64,000 nt of DNA, taken from Toxoplasma gondii ME49 (Eukaryota > Apicomplexa > Conoidasida > Eucoccidiorida > Sarcocystidae). Under the pieces are notes generated by a model. The model was not told the DNA's origin and did not search any database. It was given only the letters and a program-made list of their open reading frames with translations. The translations under genes were made by a program, and so were the position numbers. Numbering within the stretch: the first letter of the stretch is position 1; each line of letters opens with the position of its first letter. The DNA lies in the NCBI RefSeq assembly GCF_000006565.2, contig NC_031479.1, positions 3,188,289-3,252,288 on the forward strand. The letters run 5' to 3'. This document shows positions 9,975 to 28,059 of the stretch, in pieces.

Positions 9975-12900
9975 TCACGCATTTCCATCATCGTTATCCT
10001 CCTCATCATCTTCCACTTCGTCTTCCGGAATATCGTCCTCCACGCGACCCATGCCCTCGTCTTCTTCCTCCTCTTCGTCGTCGCTGCTGTCGTCCTCGTT
10101 TGCCTGAATTAAAAGAACGCACAAACCCAAGACACAAGCATGCACTTCTGAACCGAAACGAAGACACAGACACGTACAAATATATGTGTATGTATGTGCA
10201 CACTCGCGACGATACGCAAAGATACTTATGAAGGGGAACGCGAACGAAATCAATATAGGTGACGCACGTGGACAGTCAAAGGAGAAAACCTCTTTACTTG
10301 AGAGAGCCCGACACCCGAAAAAAATACGGCAAACACCTGAGGTTGAGGAAGCGATGAATAAACAAAGCTGAAGTTCTCCAAATTCGTATGGATGACATTC
10401 AAATGTTGAAGAGAAACACTCACCTCTTCCAGAAGTTCCTCCAACCGTTTCTCCTCGTCGCCACCCATGACAACGATCTGCAAACGCAGCGCACGCAGGA
10501 GGCTCTTTTTCTGGAAAACGAAAGATCTGGCACGCCAGGCAAACTGCCCAGAACGCCGCGCATGCTTTGAAACGGGACAGTCGAAAACCAGCCCCGAGAC
10601 GATATGACGACAAAAAGCGCCTTCGAAACTGCGAAGGTTCCGCGCAGGCAGACACACAACATATGCAAATACCTACGTAGCTAACACCTTCGGTATTGCA
10701 ATATCTTTATATATTTGGAGGTCGGCATGCCTCTTAGTAGTTGCTGCCAGAGAGATACATCTGCAAATATCGGTGCCAGGGTGGCTACGAATCGTACCTC
10801 GCCTTGTTGCTTGAAGTCACCTCCACTGAAGCTCTTGATTTTGTCGCTGATGGCTTTCATGGCCTGGAAAAAACAGACGCAAAGGGTCTCACGTAAAAGC
10901 ACGTCACAGCTCACAAAACCTACACCACCAAAATCAACCATCCTGCAAATGCGTGTCCAATAACTATATATATATATATATATACAGATAACTATATATA
11001 TATATATATACAGAGATGCATGCACGTACGTACTAGGAAGCACGTGTATTTCCATCCTCAGATGGCACTCACACGCCCTCTTGTCCCTTTAAGCTGCGAC
11101 AGGTAAACGCCTTAAAAACGAGAGACAGACGCATGCGGCAAAGAACCTACACAGTCGCAATTCACATTTGGGCGTGAACCACAATGTATCCTCACTGTCT
11201 GGAAATCGAGAAAGCGTACCTGCTCGATTTTTCGCATGCCGAGTTCCTTGTCATAGCAGGAAGTGACCACGACGTACTGAGGCGGAGCAATGAGTTTGAT
11301 GTTGATGGTGACCTGGGGAGACCAGCGGAACAGTTCAGTGGCGCATGCACGTAATCGAAGCACACCGAAGAAGCCGGCTTCCGCCAAAGCGAGCAAACTC
11401 CACACAAAGACAGCGGCGGAAAAGACAGGGCCTCTGCCCCACAACCCCCAGCTGAAGCGAGAAGACCGCAAAAGGCTTTGTCTGGTCTCGGCAAAAGAGA
11501 GAGGACTAGAAGTCAATGCCAGTGCTCACCTCGTCGTCTCCAACTTCCTGTCCTGCTTGGAGGGCTGCCTTGACCGCGTCGATCCCCTGCTTGCCGAAAC
11601 ACCAGACGTCCACGCGTGCTCTGGAGAAGAACAAAGAAGCAGTTTGCAGTCAGGCTCAAGCGCTTGCTTCAAAGCATATTTGAATGCCAAGAAACACCAC
11701 TCCCTATCAGGCATACATAAACAGATAGATATACATGTTTGTAACAGGCGCATGGAGCATCCACACTGCTTGCGATCAGTCGCAGTCGTGTCACGCTCCC
11801 CAACCGCAGCTGTGTATGCATGCAGACATGCACCGAGACACTTTCGTTGTTTTTGTCCCTCTTTCCTTCTGGAAAAAGACTCCGGCTCGGCGCTAGCGAG
11901 GAAGGTGGCTTGTCTCTTGAGCCGTGCACTGTCTTGCGTTTTTCCTTGTCGCCTTACCGGAGCTTCAAGGCTTGGGGAGCAAGGCGAAGTTGAATATCTT
12001 GGATGAGCGACTTGCGCACCTCCTCATCTACTTCCAAGCCTGCGAAGACTTCATCGGGGCGCATCGCCGCTTCCTGCGAAACGCAAATGCAGACAGTGTT
12101 TCCTTCCTAGTTCAATGCTGCAGGCACAACGGGCGAGAAATGCCGCCTCGTAAAAGCGCTCTGCCTCACAGAACAGAGGCCGCACAAACAGGGCGCGACG
12201 CACGCTCGTCGCCACAAGACACTCCGAAGATGTCCAAGTTACACTATTTCTTGCAGACGGGGAACCACAGAAAAGGCGCAAAAGATTGAGTGCCCAAAAC
12301 AGTTGCGTCTCGGTATACGAGGGAAAGCAAACAATTACGAAGAAAGAGGGAACTTCCCACAAGGGGGACCATCAAAACAAGAACCGAAGGAACCGTGCAC
12401 GAGTGTACAGACCGTTCAGGGCGACATCGAGCAAAAACCGACTTTCGGTCGCGGGCCGAGTCGCCAGACATTCGATCCGCTGCAGCGCTCTCCGTTGAAC
12501 AAAAACGAAAAGCGTGAGGAGAGGCAAAGCTCTCCACTTCAATTTGTCCCCTCATTGACCCTCTCACCCTACGAACGCAGCAGCACAGCCGCCGCGAGGT
12601 GTATGTACACCCCGCGAGCAAGCGTGCACGCATGCGCATCAAGGACGCGAGAGGAAACACGGAGGGGAGAGTCTCGGTTTCCGTGAAGGCCACACGACAC
12701 AAGCAGCCGAGCTACACACAGAGGGAATGTCACGCTCGTGAGGATAAAGTCATCGTCCTCGCCTCCTAACTTATATCGTCTCCCTTTGCCTTCCTTTTTG
12801 CTCACCTTCAACGCGTCGAGAGCGTGTCCATACTTCCGGTACAGCGGCCAAATAACGGAGCGGTTCAAATCGTCGACCTTCATCCCGTGTTTCTGGGCGG

Positions 12901-14054
12901 CATGGCGAACGGTCTGGTGCACTTTCTTGGACTTGCTGAACTTCTCCTCACACTTGACGATATCCTCGGGGCTCACACTGCGCACACACCCCGTTCAGAG
13001 ACCGGCAAGACAAAGTGCGAAGACGAAACAAGACACTGCCGCTCGTGAGACGGAATGGGCCTCTGCAGACGTTGACTTCGGTGGAGGACACAAAAAACGG
13101 TACCCGGCCACAAGACAAAAGATCCCTTTGACCTTGTGAAAATTTGCAACCACATCGCAGGACAAGCGAGCCGCTGTCGCGACACTAACCTACACTGTAC
13201 ACACTGTGAGCACAAATTAGCAATTTACGCTTGGAAATAGAAAGATTAAAGTGGCACGTTTCGAGCAAATATATATACGCACACACCACACACAAGTGTA
13301 GGAAGAAATTCTGATTTCGCAGCTGGAAGAAAATCTGGAACTTCGCATCCGCTGGAGTGTCTGCGCAGACTCTCAGGTGTATGGACACCTCTCACGTCCA
13401 GTCGTGACGGTCCGTGAGCGTCTTCCTCTCAACTGGAAGTTGTGTTCCACTTCGAGGGGATACCAACGAATACCATGAAACCACTTCCTTCGTGAAGCCG
13501 GTTCAAGCTGATATGTACAGGTGTGTATAGCAAGAGCCTTTTGTTTTGATTCCTCGCCGTTTGTATATGCGTCTATATGAACCAAGCTTATATAGAAACG
13601 CAACGTCTGTGTCTGGTGTCGGATGTCAGGTGGCGGAGAAATTGACATTCTCTCCTTGGCCTCGAATCCACCTTTTCGAACGTCGTGTGCGCAACGAACA
13701 CCAAGTGAGCCTTTCAGTCTGTTTCTTTTACCGTCTCTTGCTCAAATCGATGTATCCCTTCTTGGGATCGACGCGGAGAACCATGACGACCTCGTGGCGT
13801 CCCACGCGGATCAGTTTGTTTACACTGCGGAACCGCCGTTTGCTCAGTTCACTCATGAGAATCATGCCTTCCATGTTGTTGTACTCGAGAAGGCTGACGT
13901 AGGCGCCGAGGTCGGCAATGCGGTTGACTTTGACCATAACTAAATCTTCGACGTCGGGGAAGCGTTCCTCGTAGAATCTGCAGTCTCCCAAATCGGCTTT
14001 CGGAACTGCTGCGCCGGTCGCCCCTTGGGACGACGTGCCGTCTCTCGCCTCCAT
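9975..14054 (-). CDS. EIF2S1: Translation initiation factor eIF2 alpha subunit
   Basis: Eight exons, all with GT-AG junctions in frame: 13732-14054, 12806-12977, 11958-12073, 11530-11620, 11220-11312, 10798-10863, 10424-10477 and 9975-10103. They encode 347 residues from the first ATG (MEARDG). The protein carries initiator Met-tRNA to the 40S ribosome as part of eIF2. The N-terminal S1 beta-barrel holds [11 protein letters not shown]; the first Ser there, residue 68, is the equivalent of human Ser51, the site used by stress kinases. [10 protein letters not shown] and VSPED span the exon 1/2 junction, the helical domain follows, and the alpha/beta domain has [12 protein letters not shown] and INIKLIAPP. 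The tail ends in a very acidic stretch ([14 protein letters not shown]). The frame stays open upstream of 14054 without another ATG. Published T. gondii numbering places the regulatory serine at 71, three residues more than here, so the annotated start may differ. The identification is very secure. Confidence 0.97.
10961..11014. repeat. Duplicated TAAC(TA)nCAGA microsatellite in an eIF2-alpha intron
   Basis: Two successive near-identical units consist of TAAC, a TA run of about 20 bp, then CAGA. They lie between the exons at 10798-10863 and 11220-11312, so they are intronic. Confidence 0.85.
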
Positions 14055-16694
14055 GGTGAACAATTTTGTCTTTTCCGGAGAGAGCAGACGCGGGACGGGG
14101 AAGAACGGACACTCGACGGGGAGAGAGTGCGGCGACTCTCACAGACTCGCGCAGGGGGGGTGGAACGCAGAAATGTCGCCTCGGGAAAAAGACGGAAGAA
14201 GGGACAGATCGACGGACGCGGAGGAAGACGGACAGAAAAGCGAGAGAGGTTTACAGTGAGACAAGAGGACGGAAACGAAGAGCTGAAAACGAGGAAACGA
14301 GGTGTGGGGAGGGTCGGAGGCGGCTCGCGACCCGTCAGCAACAGAAGGACAGGAAAATGCCGGGAGAAAAACGAGGGCGTCTGGACGAAAGGGAGAAAAC
14401 GGACTTCTGAAAAACAGTGGGAACGCGATGCCGGCCGCCTTAACGAAGTGGGAAGGACGTGTCCGCGCAGGGAGACTCGCGAAAAAAGCGACGGCAGCGG
14501 CAAAGCTGTCAAACGAAAAGCATCCACACGTTTCCTGCTACGGGGCAACAACGGCCGCCGCGGGGAAAGATTTTCCCTTACGTGAGAAGAACGAAAATTT
14601 CGCGCAGACAAAGTGCCTCCCAAGCCGCGCTCCCAGGCACACAATCGCGGAAAAAATGAACAGGGACAGGCGGGAGAAAAGAACCCTAGGTGGGATTTCG
14701 GCTCCAAGGTCGGTGCTTGTCTCCGCCCCCAAAGGCAACCACCTTGTTCGGACACTCGCGTGTGTTCTCTCGATTAGACGAAGTGTTGTCACAAGGCGAC
14801 AGCGCAAGCGAAGTCACATGGAATTGAGGCCGGAACTCGAGTGTGCTGCCGTCAAAAGGCATCCGTCCGTTCCACACGCACATGCAAAGTATCCAGGAAA
14901 AGCTTTATTCTCGAAATTTTGAAGCTATAGAAACCGTGTAAGGAAGTCCCTGTCCACCTGGACGTTTTTGACAAACCAGGTGCTGTTTTACTCGAGGACA
15001 CGAGCTCTAGGTTTCTTATCGGCACCCCGGGCAGTGCTTAAGATAGGGTCTGTGCCACAGCTGCTGTAGAGCAACACATTCTGGAACAAATACCACAAAA
15101 AACTGCTGAGTGCATCGCTCGCAGTTGTGATGCCCACACCTCGAAACGTATTAACGCAATCGGTTCCTTTGAAAGCGAAATTAACCGCCGTCACGTCATG
15201 GGTACACAAGAACACAGGGACGACAAAAAGTGTGTTGCGTGACATCCCACGTTCACGAGGAACAACACAGCGACGAGGGCGGTGAGTGATCACATTAGAT
15301 CCAGTCAATAACAGCGAAGAGAGACATCTCTGCAACTTCATTGTGTGGAGTTACGAGGGGAGCTCAGTTGAAGCAACTTCATCCGGGACACAGCGTTACG
15401 TTGCGACAGATGCAGCTCTACAGAAGAAGCGCATCATTGCTCTGCGGCGCCCGACTCACTGCCGTCGCTTCACCTGTCGGTTTCCTCTGGAGATCTTACG
15501 CGGTTCGCTTGACGTCAGATGTAAGGACGGTTAATCGAGTCGGTTGGAGACAGACGCAGTCCCTGTCCTCTTGCTAACGGTCCCGCTCTTGTGGGCGTCA
15601 CGCAGTGCACTAAGAAGTCAAGTCAAAGTGCACATTGTTTTCGGAAAACGGTTTTTGTGGAGACAACGTATAAACTGGAACGAGGTGTGCGTATATGCGA
15701 GGCTATGAGGCAAGTGCCCGAAAAGGTGGATTGTGCGAGGCATACAAAAAAGGACAGCTTCTGAGACTTCGAATGTTTTTGCTTTGATGTGTCTATATAC
15801 ATGATGAGTTGCGTCGACGGGAATAAGACACCGTCAGCTTTTAGTTGGCAGTAGCCGTCCCAGTTTTTATTTTTGGTGCCAATCTCGCTCGACTAGTCAA
15901 CGTGGAACGCGTCATTCCAGGATATAAAGTTCGGCCGCGCCTGTCTGCTACTTGTGATCTGCTCGAGTCATCCGACAGTCCACAGCTCCCAGCCTCGAGT
16001 AGGAACTTTACCAAACGCTCGTTAATAAGCAGACACGACAATTGTTTCTTTTTCATGCCACATCAAGTCCCCACTCGGGTGCCGTCAGTGCTCTTGTCAC
16101 CAGTGGCAAGCGACGTGAAGGACTTGTACGAATTTCAATAGTCGAAGATATATCGCTTTCAGAGTAAACGGACAAAGTGTGTAACGACTCAAATGCGTGG
16201 CAACACGTCCCAAATGCATCAGTGTCCCGCTCATGCGAAAGGTGTGAAAGTCGCGTTGCTGCTTGCACGAACGACTATTTTGAGGTCGTAAAAGCGGTTT
16301 TGTTTCATGAGACTCCTTCTGGACGAAACGAAGTCATAAGGAACGGAAGGGTAATCCCTGTTGTGTAATGCTCAGCGGTTCAGGCGTGTGAGCGATTATG
16401 ATTCACTGCGATTGTATACCAGTAGCTTTAAGCAATCTTGATTCGAATGAATAAACGGTGGGATTTTGCAAGAGGCACCATCCGGTGCAATCCGAAAAAC
16501 GCCTTCTACAGGCAACAAAACGGTTGACAGCTTGTGCACGATTCTCTCACTTTTGCAGCAAGTTCTCTTTCACGAATAGTCTGAAAAGTTATCTTCAACG
16601 ACAGTTGCAGGAGTATCCCGTCTGCAGCTGTCGCTATACAAAACGACCCGGCAAAATATGCTCCAGTTCTGCCGTGGACGAAGCTTATGCAAGA
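14055..16694. other. Gap between eIF2-alpha start and the four-span protein's stop
   Basis: Both flanking genes are on the minus strand, so this stretch holds the promoter and 5' UTR of eIF2-alpha and the 3' UTR of the membrane-protein gene. From about 14.06 to 14.7 kb it is purine-rich on the plus strand (pyrimidine-rich on the transcribed strand), typical of long coccidian 5' UTRs. Overlapping frames there are compositional. I see nothing gene-like between about 15.0 and 16.7 kb. Confidence 0.5.
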
Positions 16695-18098
16695 CTAAAA
16701 TGGAGGTTCGAGGCGAACGCTTTGATGAGGGATGCTCTGTGCGTCTTCTTGTCTCGCAACAACGATAATGGGAGGTTGGAGGAGGTACTCTCTTAGACGA
16801 AACCCAATGCATGTGCTGACGGAGTAGGATAACAGTGTAACCGCGGACAGGAAGCACTGCAAAATGCGGAGAGCAATATCCATAAGCAGCTCTGCTGGAT
16901 CAGCGCTTGTGTCGTCTACGCGATCCAGCTCCTCCTCGAGGGTGATTACTGTGAAAACTCCGAACGATATCAGGACGATTTGCAGGAACGCCATGCACAG
17001 AGATGATGCAGCGAAGAGGAGGCAATGCGTGGTACCTGCACGCAACAGGAGGCTGAGGTGCATTTTAACTACACTGTGCCTCTATCAACAGCATCCGGCC
17101 TTTAGGCACTTTCTCTTCATGCACAGATGGACTGCAAGGTGGCAGAAACAACCGACCATAATCTCAATTTGTGGGCGTTATTGGACAAACGTACGACTAA
17201 ATGCAAAATCGGCGTCTAACGGGTTGTACGGCCGTAAACGGCTTCGAAAGAAATACACGATACGTAGCCGGCCATGTGGCAGAAAACACTAAACTGTTAA
17301 AATAACGTTCGGCCTTTGCACATATTCCCCATTTAGGTGATAGGAGTCCTGCCCAGTGCCAGGTTTTTACGCCGTATCGAACAGCTGCATCTTTCGGGGG
17401 AGGTTAACCCAATAGGAGCCGTTACGTCGCTTCGTTTGTTGTTCGCCGCCTGTGTCATTTTTTTAAAGCTGACGCACCACCAGCTCTGCCTGTCCTAACG
17501 TGCTACGAGTATTCCAGCTACAGCTGCCTCGCAGTTGTCACTTTCTTGCTGTCGATGGGGATTTGTATTATGTGGAAGCTGTGAGGATCGCGGCGTCGCA
17601 GCCTGGTCACTTACGCACGCAGTGGGAAATCTGAGACGGGGCATTCGTATGGATTTAACGCACCGCACCAGTGTGCCTAATAATCTCGGTATTCTGTTGC
17701 TGTGTCTGTCTGCGGGCCATACCTTTGTATATTCCAGCTTGGCACGAGAAGAAAAGAACTAGAAGAGCAAGTAGGAATTCCAAAGCACCGTACGCGTACA
17801 GTTCCTTCCTGTACGCTGTCACGAGGGACATTGAGGCACATGCTGTCGCTAACAGAAATGAAACTACACCAACGACTACAATTGCCCTCGCACGACTCGC
17901 CAATATTTTGTCTTCCCCGTGACCTTTCAAAACGTCAACCAAAACTGAAAGGATGTGGCGGTGGTTTTGATTATCTGACCCCACGTTTTCTCCCGTCAAC
18001 GATCCACGATTACATGCAGCTTCACACACGGTTGGGCGCCCTGTTGGCAGCGACGATACACTCGCCTCCACTGGCGAGGCAGATGCATTTGTAGACAT
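16695..18098 (-). CDS. Small four-span membrane protein, family unknown (238 aa)
   Basis: Two exons, 17723-18098 and 16695-17035, join in phase 1 at AAAG|GTATGG and GCAG|GTACCA and encode 238 residues from an ATG (MSTNASASP). Residues 1-70 are polar and Ser/Thr-rich. Four hydrophobic segments follow: about 72-93 (AIVVVGVVSFLLATACASMS), 101-121 (YGALEFLLALLVLFFS), 129-156 (MAFLQIVLISFGVFTVI) and 176-199 (ILQCFLSAVTLLSYS). The loop between spans 3 and 4 is acidic (EEELDRVDD). There is no N-terminal signal peptide and I do not recognise a family; it lacks the Cys-Cys-Gly loop of tetraspanins. The clean splice, the continued frame and four spans across the intron support a real gene. A further 5' exon is possible (see the fragment at 18856-18999). 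The cellular membrane it occupies cannot be told from the sequence. Confidence 0.68.
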
Positions 18099-21000
18099 CG
18101 TTTTTAGAGATTTCCCTTGGTAATGTGGCAAAGTGTCGGTATCCGAGGGCCACCATTTGTATATACGAGGTCGCTATACACATTGACGGTTCGAAAGTAC
18201 TTAGGGGATAAAGTGCGAACCTCGATGCATTGATATCCCAAGCCTAGTAGCGAGCTTTGGTGCGTGTGAAGCGGAACATACCCTAAACACGTTTCAGGAG
18301 ATGGAAACGAACGCACTGTCACTGTAAAGGCGGTCTGTACACTGGTGCAGAGACAGTGACTCCTGCTGCAAGCGAACAACTTAAAATATATTTTGCATGG
18401 CGCTCTTGTCGCTTATTGCCGACAAATGGGAGATCTCACAGCGAGCTTAGTAAACCGAATGGAAGAGCTGAATGCAGGTTGTGTTGGCGTTCGTCAGATG
18501 CAAGCGTTTCGAAATGTTCCGTATACCGGTAACCCTTTTGACATAAAGGAAAGGCGGTGATCTTTAAAGAAGAAATAAGCCCGTCTCACTTTGATTGTCA
18601 CAGCTGTAGTCGAGTGTGAATTCATCGCGGATGAGGATACGGGAACCGCTTTTCGCAAGCGTGCCCGCCCCCCACGTATTGAGCTGCTCTGACATATGAC
18701 AAAACAAAGACTTCATCGTCGCACGTGTGCTCACTAGCATATCTCTGAATAAGTGTTAGCTGGTCATCCCCCATCGGGAATAAAGAAGATCAGGTTCATT
18801 CAGAAGGCATCCGTTTAGAGAAGAAATGTGACACTGAGAAAGGTAGCCTCCTGCATACCCTTCCGGCTACAATGATCGGCAGGAAGGTGACACTTATTGG
18901 TATGATCGCTTTCCAGTATCCTTCTATACGGCGACATGTTTCGTGTAGCTCGATTGAACCGGAAGGCGACACTGAGTGTTCGTTTTTCGTTTTATTCATT
19001 GATGCGGTCACATCCCTTTACACCGTACCGCACTTGCTTGAAGGGGAACTTGGTTCCCCTTCTTGACAGAACCGTGTACGCGTTAAGTGCCCTCTGAAGG
19101 AAAACGTATTCATATAGACCGAATGAAAAAAGAAACAGAGTTACTCGCTTACACGCTGGTAAGAAATGATGATTCCGTGGCGTGAACGTGAACAACGCTG
19201 TTAAACACCAGATCAGAGAGGAGGGGTGGGGCGTGACACACACAACATTCGCCGTTAGCGAGAAGGCAGGTTTCCCAGAGAAGTAGTGGGACGTAGCCCT
19301 CACTACAGTAGCCTTCTCTCGAAATCCACCGAAACAATTTTAAAGCAAGATGCTTCTCCGTCCGCTACCGCGCGTGAATAAATAGAGAGTGCCAGCGCCT
19401 CGTAGCTGGATTTTCCTGCCCACACCAGCACCCACGCATATTTCGCATTATTCAGTGAGTTTCTAACACACCACGATCTCAATAGGGACATTCGCAGGGT
19501 CACTTTAGTTGTGGAAGCAGTGAGGTGAAAGACTTGGTTTCTCTCGACGAGCTGACAGCGCACAATACCTTTGCCCCTGGATGCATGAGAACAGGAGAAC
19601 ATCGAAAACAGCAGATTGCTGGAAAGATCCAAGAAACGTCTCCAAATGGTCGTCGCACAAGAAGCCTTGCTCAATGAGACTACAGTGCACAAATGTTAGG
19701 ATGACTGCTACGGGAACTCCACAAGGGAAGATTGCTGTCGATCTTCGACAGGCTTGTTGGGACCGTCTGCATGGCGCAGCCCCCGTTTGGGACAGATGCC
19801 GCTCGACAATAGCCAGATTAGGTGATTGCCTCTCTCTCTTTCTTCATCCATTCTTACCTCCTCCTGTACTTGCTTTTTTGCTCTTCAAGTTTTTGCATGA
19901 TTCTTCGAACTCGTATCCTTACCTTGTCCTGTCCCTTCCTCGACACCATCTTCCATGCACTCATTTATTTGTTTTAAATGTTCCACGTCCTCCGGGACTT
20001 TAGACGATAACCTGCCTGCTGCCAGCCGAACACTTCTGCTCAGATCGCGGACGGTAACTCGTTCCAATGATAACAGCCATCCAGTTGAGCATATTACTTG
20101 ATTAACTGCAGAATCCAAGTGTACACGTCACAGGGTTGCCGCCCACGAATGTAACACTACCAAATGTAAGCAAGTGATGTAGCCGATGAAGCCGGCTCGG
20201 AGGCTTTGGATATATGACAGCGCTCCCACCTCAGCAACTTTACCTAATGTGACCCTCGCTGCGTGATTTCAGAGAAATCAGAGCCACATCTGTCATGTTA
20301 TGTTCACTATATTTTCTGAGAGTCGTGCTTGCACCCGTCCACCTGCTCGTTCCCATCCCAGGCACCACACACACACGCACATATGCTAATTGTCACCGAA
20401 AAAGACGCCTTCTTCCTTTAACCACGCAAATGGTATCTCTTCTTACGGCAGGCGCGCGCTGATCGCGTCAATCCATACATGTAAACCCTTTCTTTGAAGG
20501 GATAGCATGTTATGTCTACCTCTGTAGAGCACCGGTGCATTGGAATACCTGTACCCAGCTTCGGAAAACGTTGCCTGTCAGCCTTCAACCCCTTGAACAA
20601 CAGCAGGCATGCAAGAACTTCTTCTGTGAGAGAGTTATCATCGCTTGCGGCCCAAGTGCTGACGCATCGAAGTGTGTATACGCAGAAGATTACCGAACTT
20701 GACGGTAGCTCCTGTGTGTAAACGTTACATGCTACCTCCTATTTCTTTACTGCCTCGGACTTTTACATTTTGTGGGAATTGATTGATGGAAAACTACTTT
20801 GACAGCCCCTCCAGAAACACAGAGCTCATCGTATAACATGAAGAAGTCAGGAGATCCGATTTCGGTATCAGCGATATTCCCGGCTTTTCCCTAAACAAGC
20901 AGCGAGCGCGTTGTCGCTTCCACACTCTCGAACGACGAGATGCAGTTGTGCTCGGCGGTCAGGCTCCCCTCAAGTGTGTCTGCTTTTCGCGGAGAGCGCA

Positions 21001-21518
21001 TGTGGCTGTCGACAAAAAGTCATGCCAGGACGGTCTACATGCGCTCACTCTCTCTTGAGAGACAAATTACCGTTCTTTGTGCTGTCCTCGTTGGTGTTGC
21101 TTCGTCTGTCATGTGGGAGGAGCCTTTTGCCTCTCCTCTGATCGTTAGATTGTTTCAACATCGGCTCCAGCCCCGCAGTTATGATCTCGATTGAGACCGG
21201 CGGATCCTCGGTCGTCGTCTTCTTTTGCTTGCCATTTTCTTCATTGTCGGAGTGAACAGCGGTTCTTCTTCTTCTTCTTTAAAGCCCAGTCTTTGGCCTG
21301 AAACGTGTGGTTGTTCGTGTTCTGAAGATCACGCATTGCTCACTCAGTGTATCGCCCGCATGCGCCGTTCAGCGTGGGTGTTGAGTGACGATTGTGCGTC
21401 GACGTAGCTCAGAGAACCTTTCTTCCTGAAGACGCTGCACCGATTTTTCTCTGTTTTGGAACCGTTTCGATTCACTAAAAACGAGGTGCTTCCTTCCGTG
21501 CCGCAAAGCATAAGCATC
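18099..21518. other. Divergent promoter region between the four-span protein and the DEAD-box helicase
   Basis: About 3.4 kb lies between two diverging genes and should contain both promoters and 5' leaders. Apart from one possible minus-strand exon at 18856-18999, the open frames are short and most begin at GTG or TTG rather than ATG. A CAGGCATGC motif lies near 20605, resembling the GCATGC element reported in Toxoplasma promoters, but it is isolated and about 0.9 kb from the helicase ATG. Confidence 0.45.
18856..18999 (-). CDS. Possible first exon of a membrane protein (about 48 codons)
   Basis: An ATG at 18999 opens a frame of about 48 residues. It has a polar start (MNKTKNEHSVSPSGS) and then a hydrophobic segment (AIIPISVTFLPIIVAG), and ends at a plausible phase-0 donor, GGAAGG|GTATGC. 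It lies about 0.75 kb upstream of the four-span gene on the same strand, so it could be an alternative 5' exon or part of a separate gene. I found no convincing following exon; this is a weak call. Confidence 0.2.
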
Positions 21519-26837
<5,319 letters not shown>

Positions 26838-28059
26838 AGTGACAAAACGAGGGAAACTGACGGGGGAACGGATTGCGAGCAAAGCGTGTGTGTGTTTGTG
26901 ACAAGAAAGGAGCATGCAGAGTGTTTTTTGTTGAGGACTCGTTTCACCTCTTTTCTTGTTCTGTCCACTCCAGTTCGTTTCGTTGGTTCTGGCGTTTGTC
27001 GAGGGAATTCAAATGCACCGGAAAAGGTGCAGAAACTGGATGGTACTGAATGGGCAGTACATCGTATTGCTGAAATGCAGAGTCGTTTTTCGTCAGTCGT
27101 CTTCATCATTCAGGTTCTTTTGCTCTGACGTCTCTTTTCCCGCAACTTCGTTTCGAAAAAAGCGTTTTCTTTCGTGCGTTTCCCCTGCAATTAGCGCAAC
27201 ACACTCTTCGATTATGACCACGTGATGATCGGGTAGTGACAAGGCGAGGCGACGGTGCCCTATAATACTGGGTTCCGGACCGACACAGTCATCGTTGGTT
27301 GCCGCAAGGGAAGACATGGCACCACATCTTGTAGAGAGGCAGAGTGAATTGATTGATAGGAAGAGGCGAACGAGAGCAAAGTGAACCAGGAAAGACTGTG
27401 GGCGTAGTGGACCGTCCACGTGAGCAACCTGCAAGATCGTGTCTGGCAACGGACGCCGACACCCAAGAAACCTAGCTACACTTCAGCCAGCAGGTTTCTT
27501 ACAAACGAGACGTGTGGAGAGAGCGGGAAAAGACCGTGTGTGTAGAGAGATGCACATAAAATCTTAGGAAGAGAAAAGGGTAGATGCAAGAGAACCAAGG
27601 AGGAAAACACGGTTTCTAGCAGTTGTGTGTTCAAGGAATCGAATACGACGAAAACATATACCCAGAAATTCCATACCAGGCTGCACTGACCCAAAGACGA
27701 GTGGCGCGCCAGTGTACTGGGAGTAATCATGTTCGAGACAGGATTATTTACAAGCCCTTTCGGGGGAGTTTGTACTACGAGCTGGACTACATGTTTTCAT
27801 CTTAAAGCTCTTTGTTTACTGGATCAAAATCCTGTCATGCTGGCAGAGCTGGCCAAGGGTACAGGTACTGCAGAAATAGAGTGCTTGAATACCATGTATA
27901 ATAGACGCGATTTGCGCTCAAATGTGTTCTAAACGGTCAACTCAGATGTCTGCGCTAATGGTGTGTTCCAGAAGGAAAAAGGCGAAATAGCGTCTGCTCA
28001 GAAAGCGCGGGAATCCACTCGGGCCACATGGTCTCCTTGTACGAATGGAATCGGACCCA

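Noticed and set aside
19303..19692. A 129-codon minus-strand frame
   Set aside because: It opens with TTG, has no early ATG and no recognisable acceptor or domain.
21456..21518. A longer N-terminus for the helicase starting at 21456
   Set aside because: The codon there is TTG; the first in-frame ATG is at 21519.
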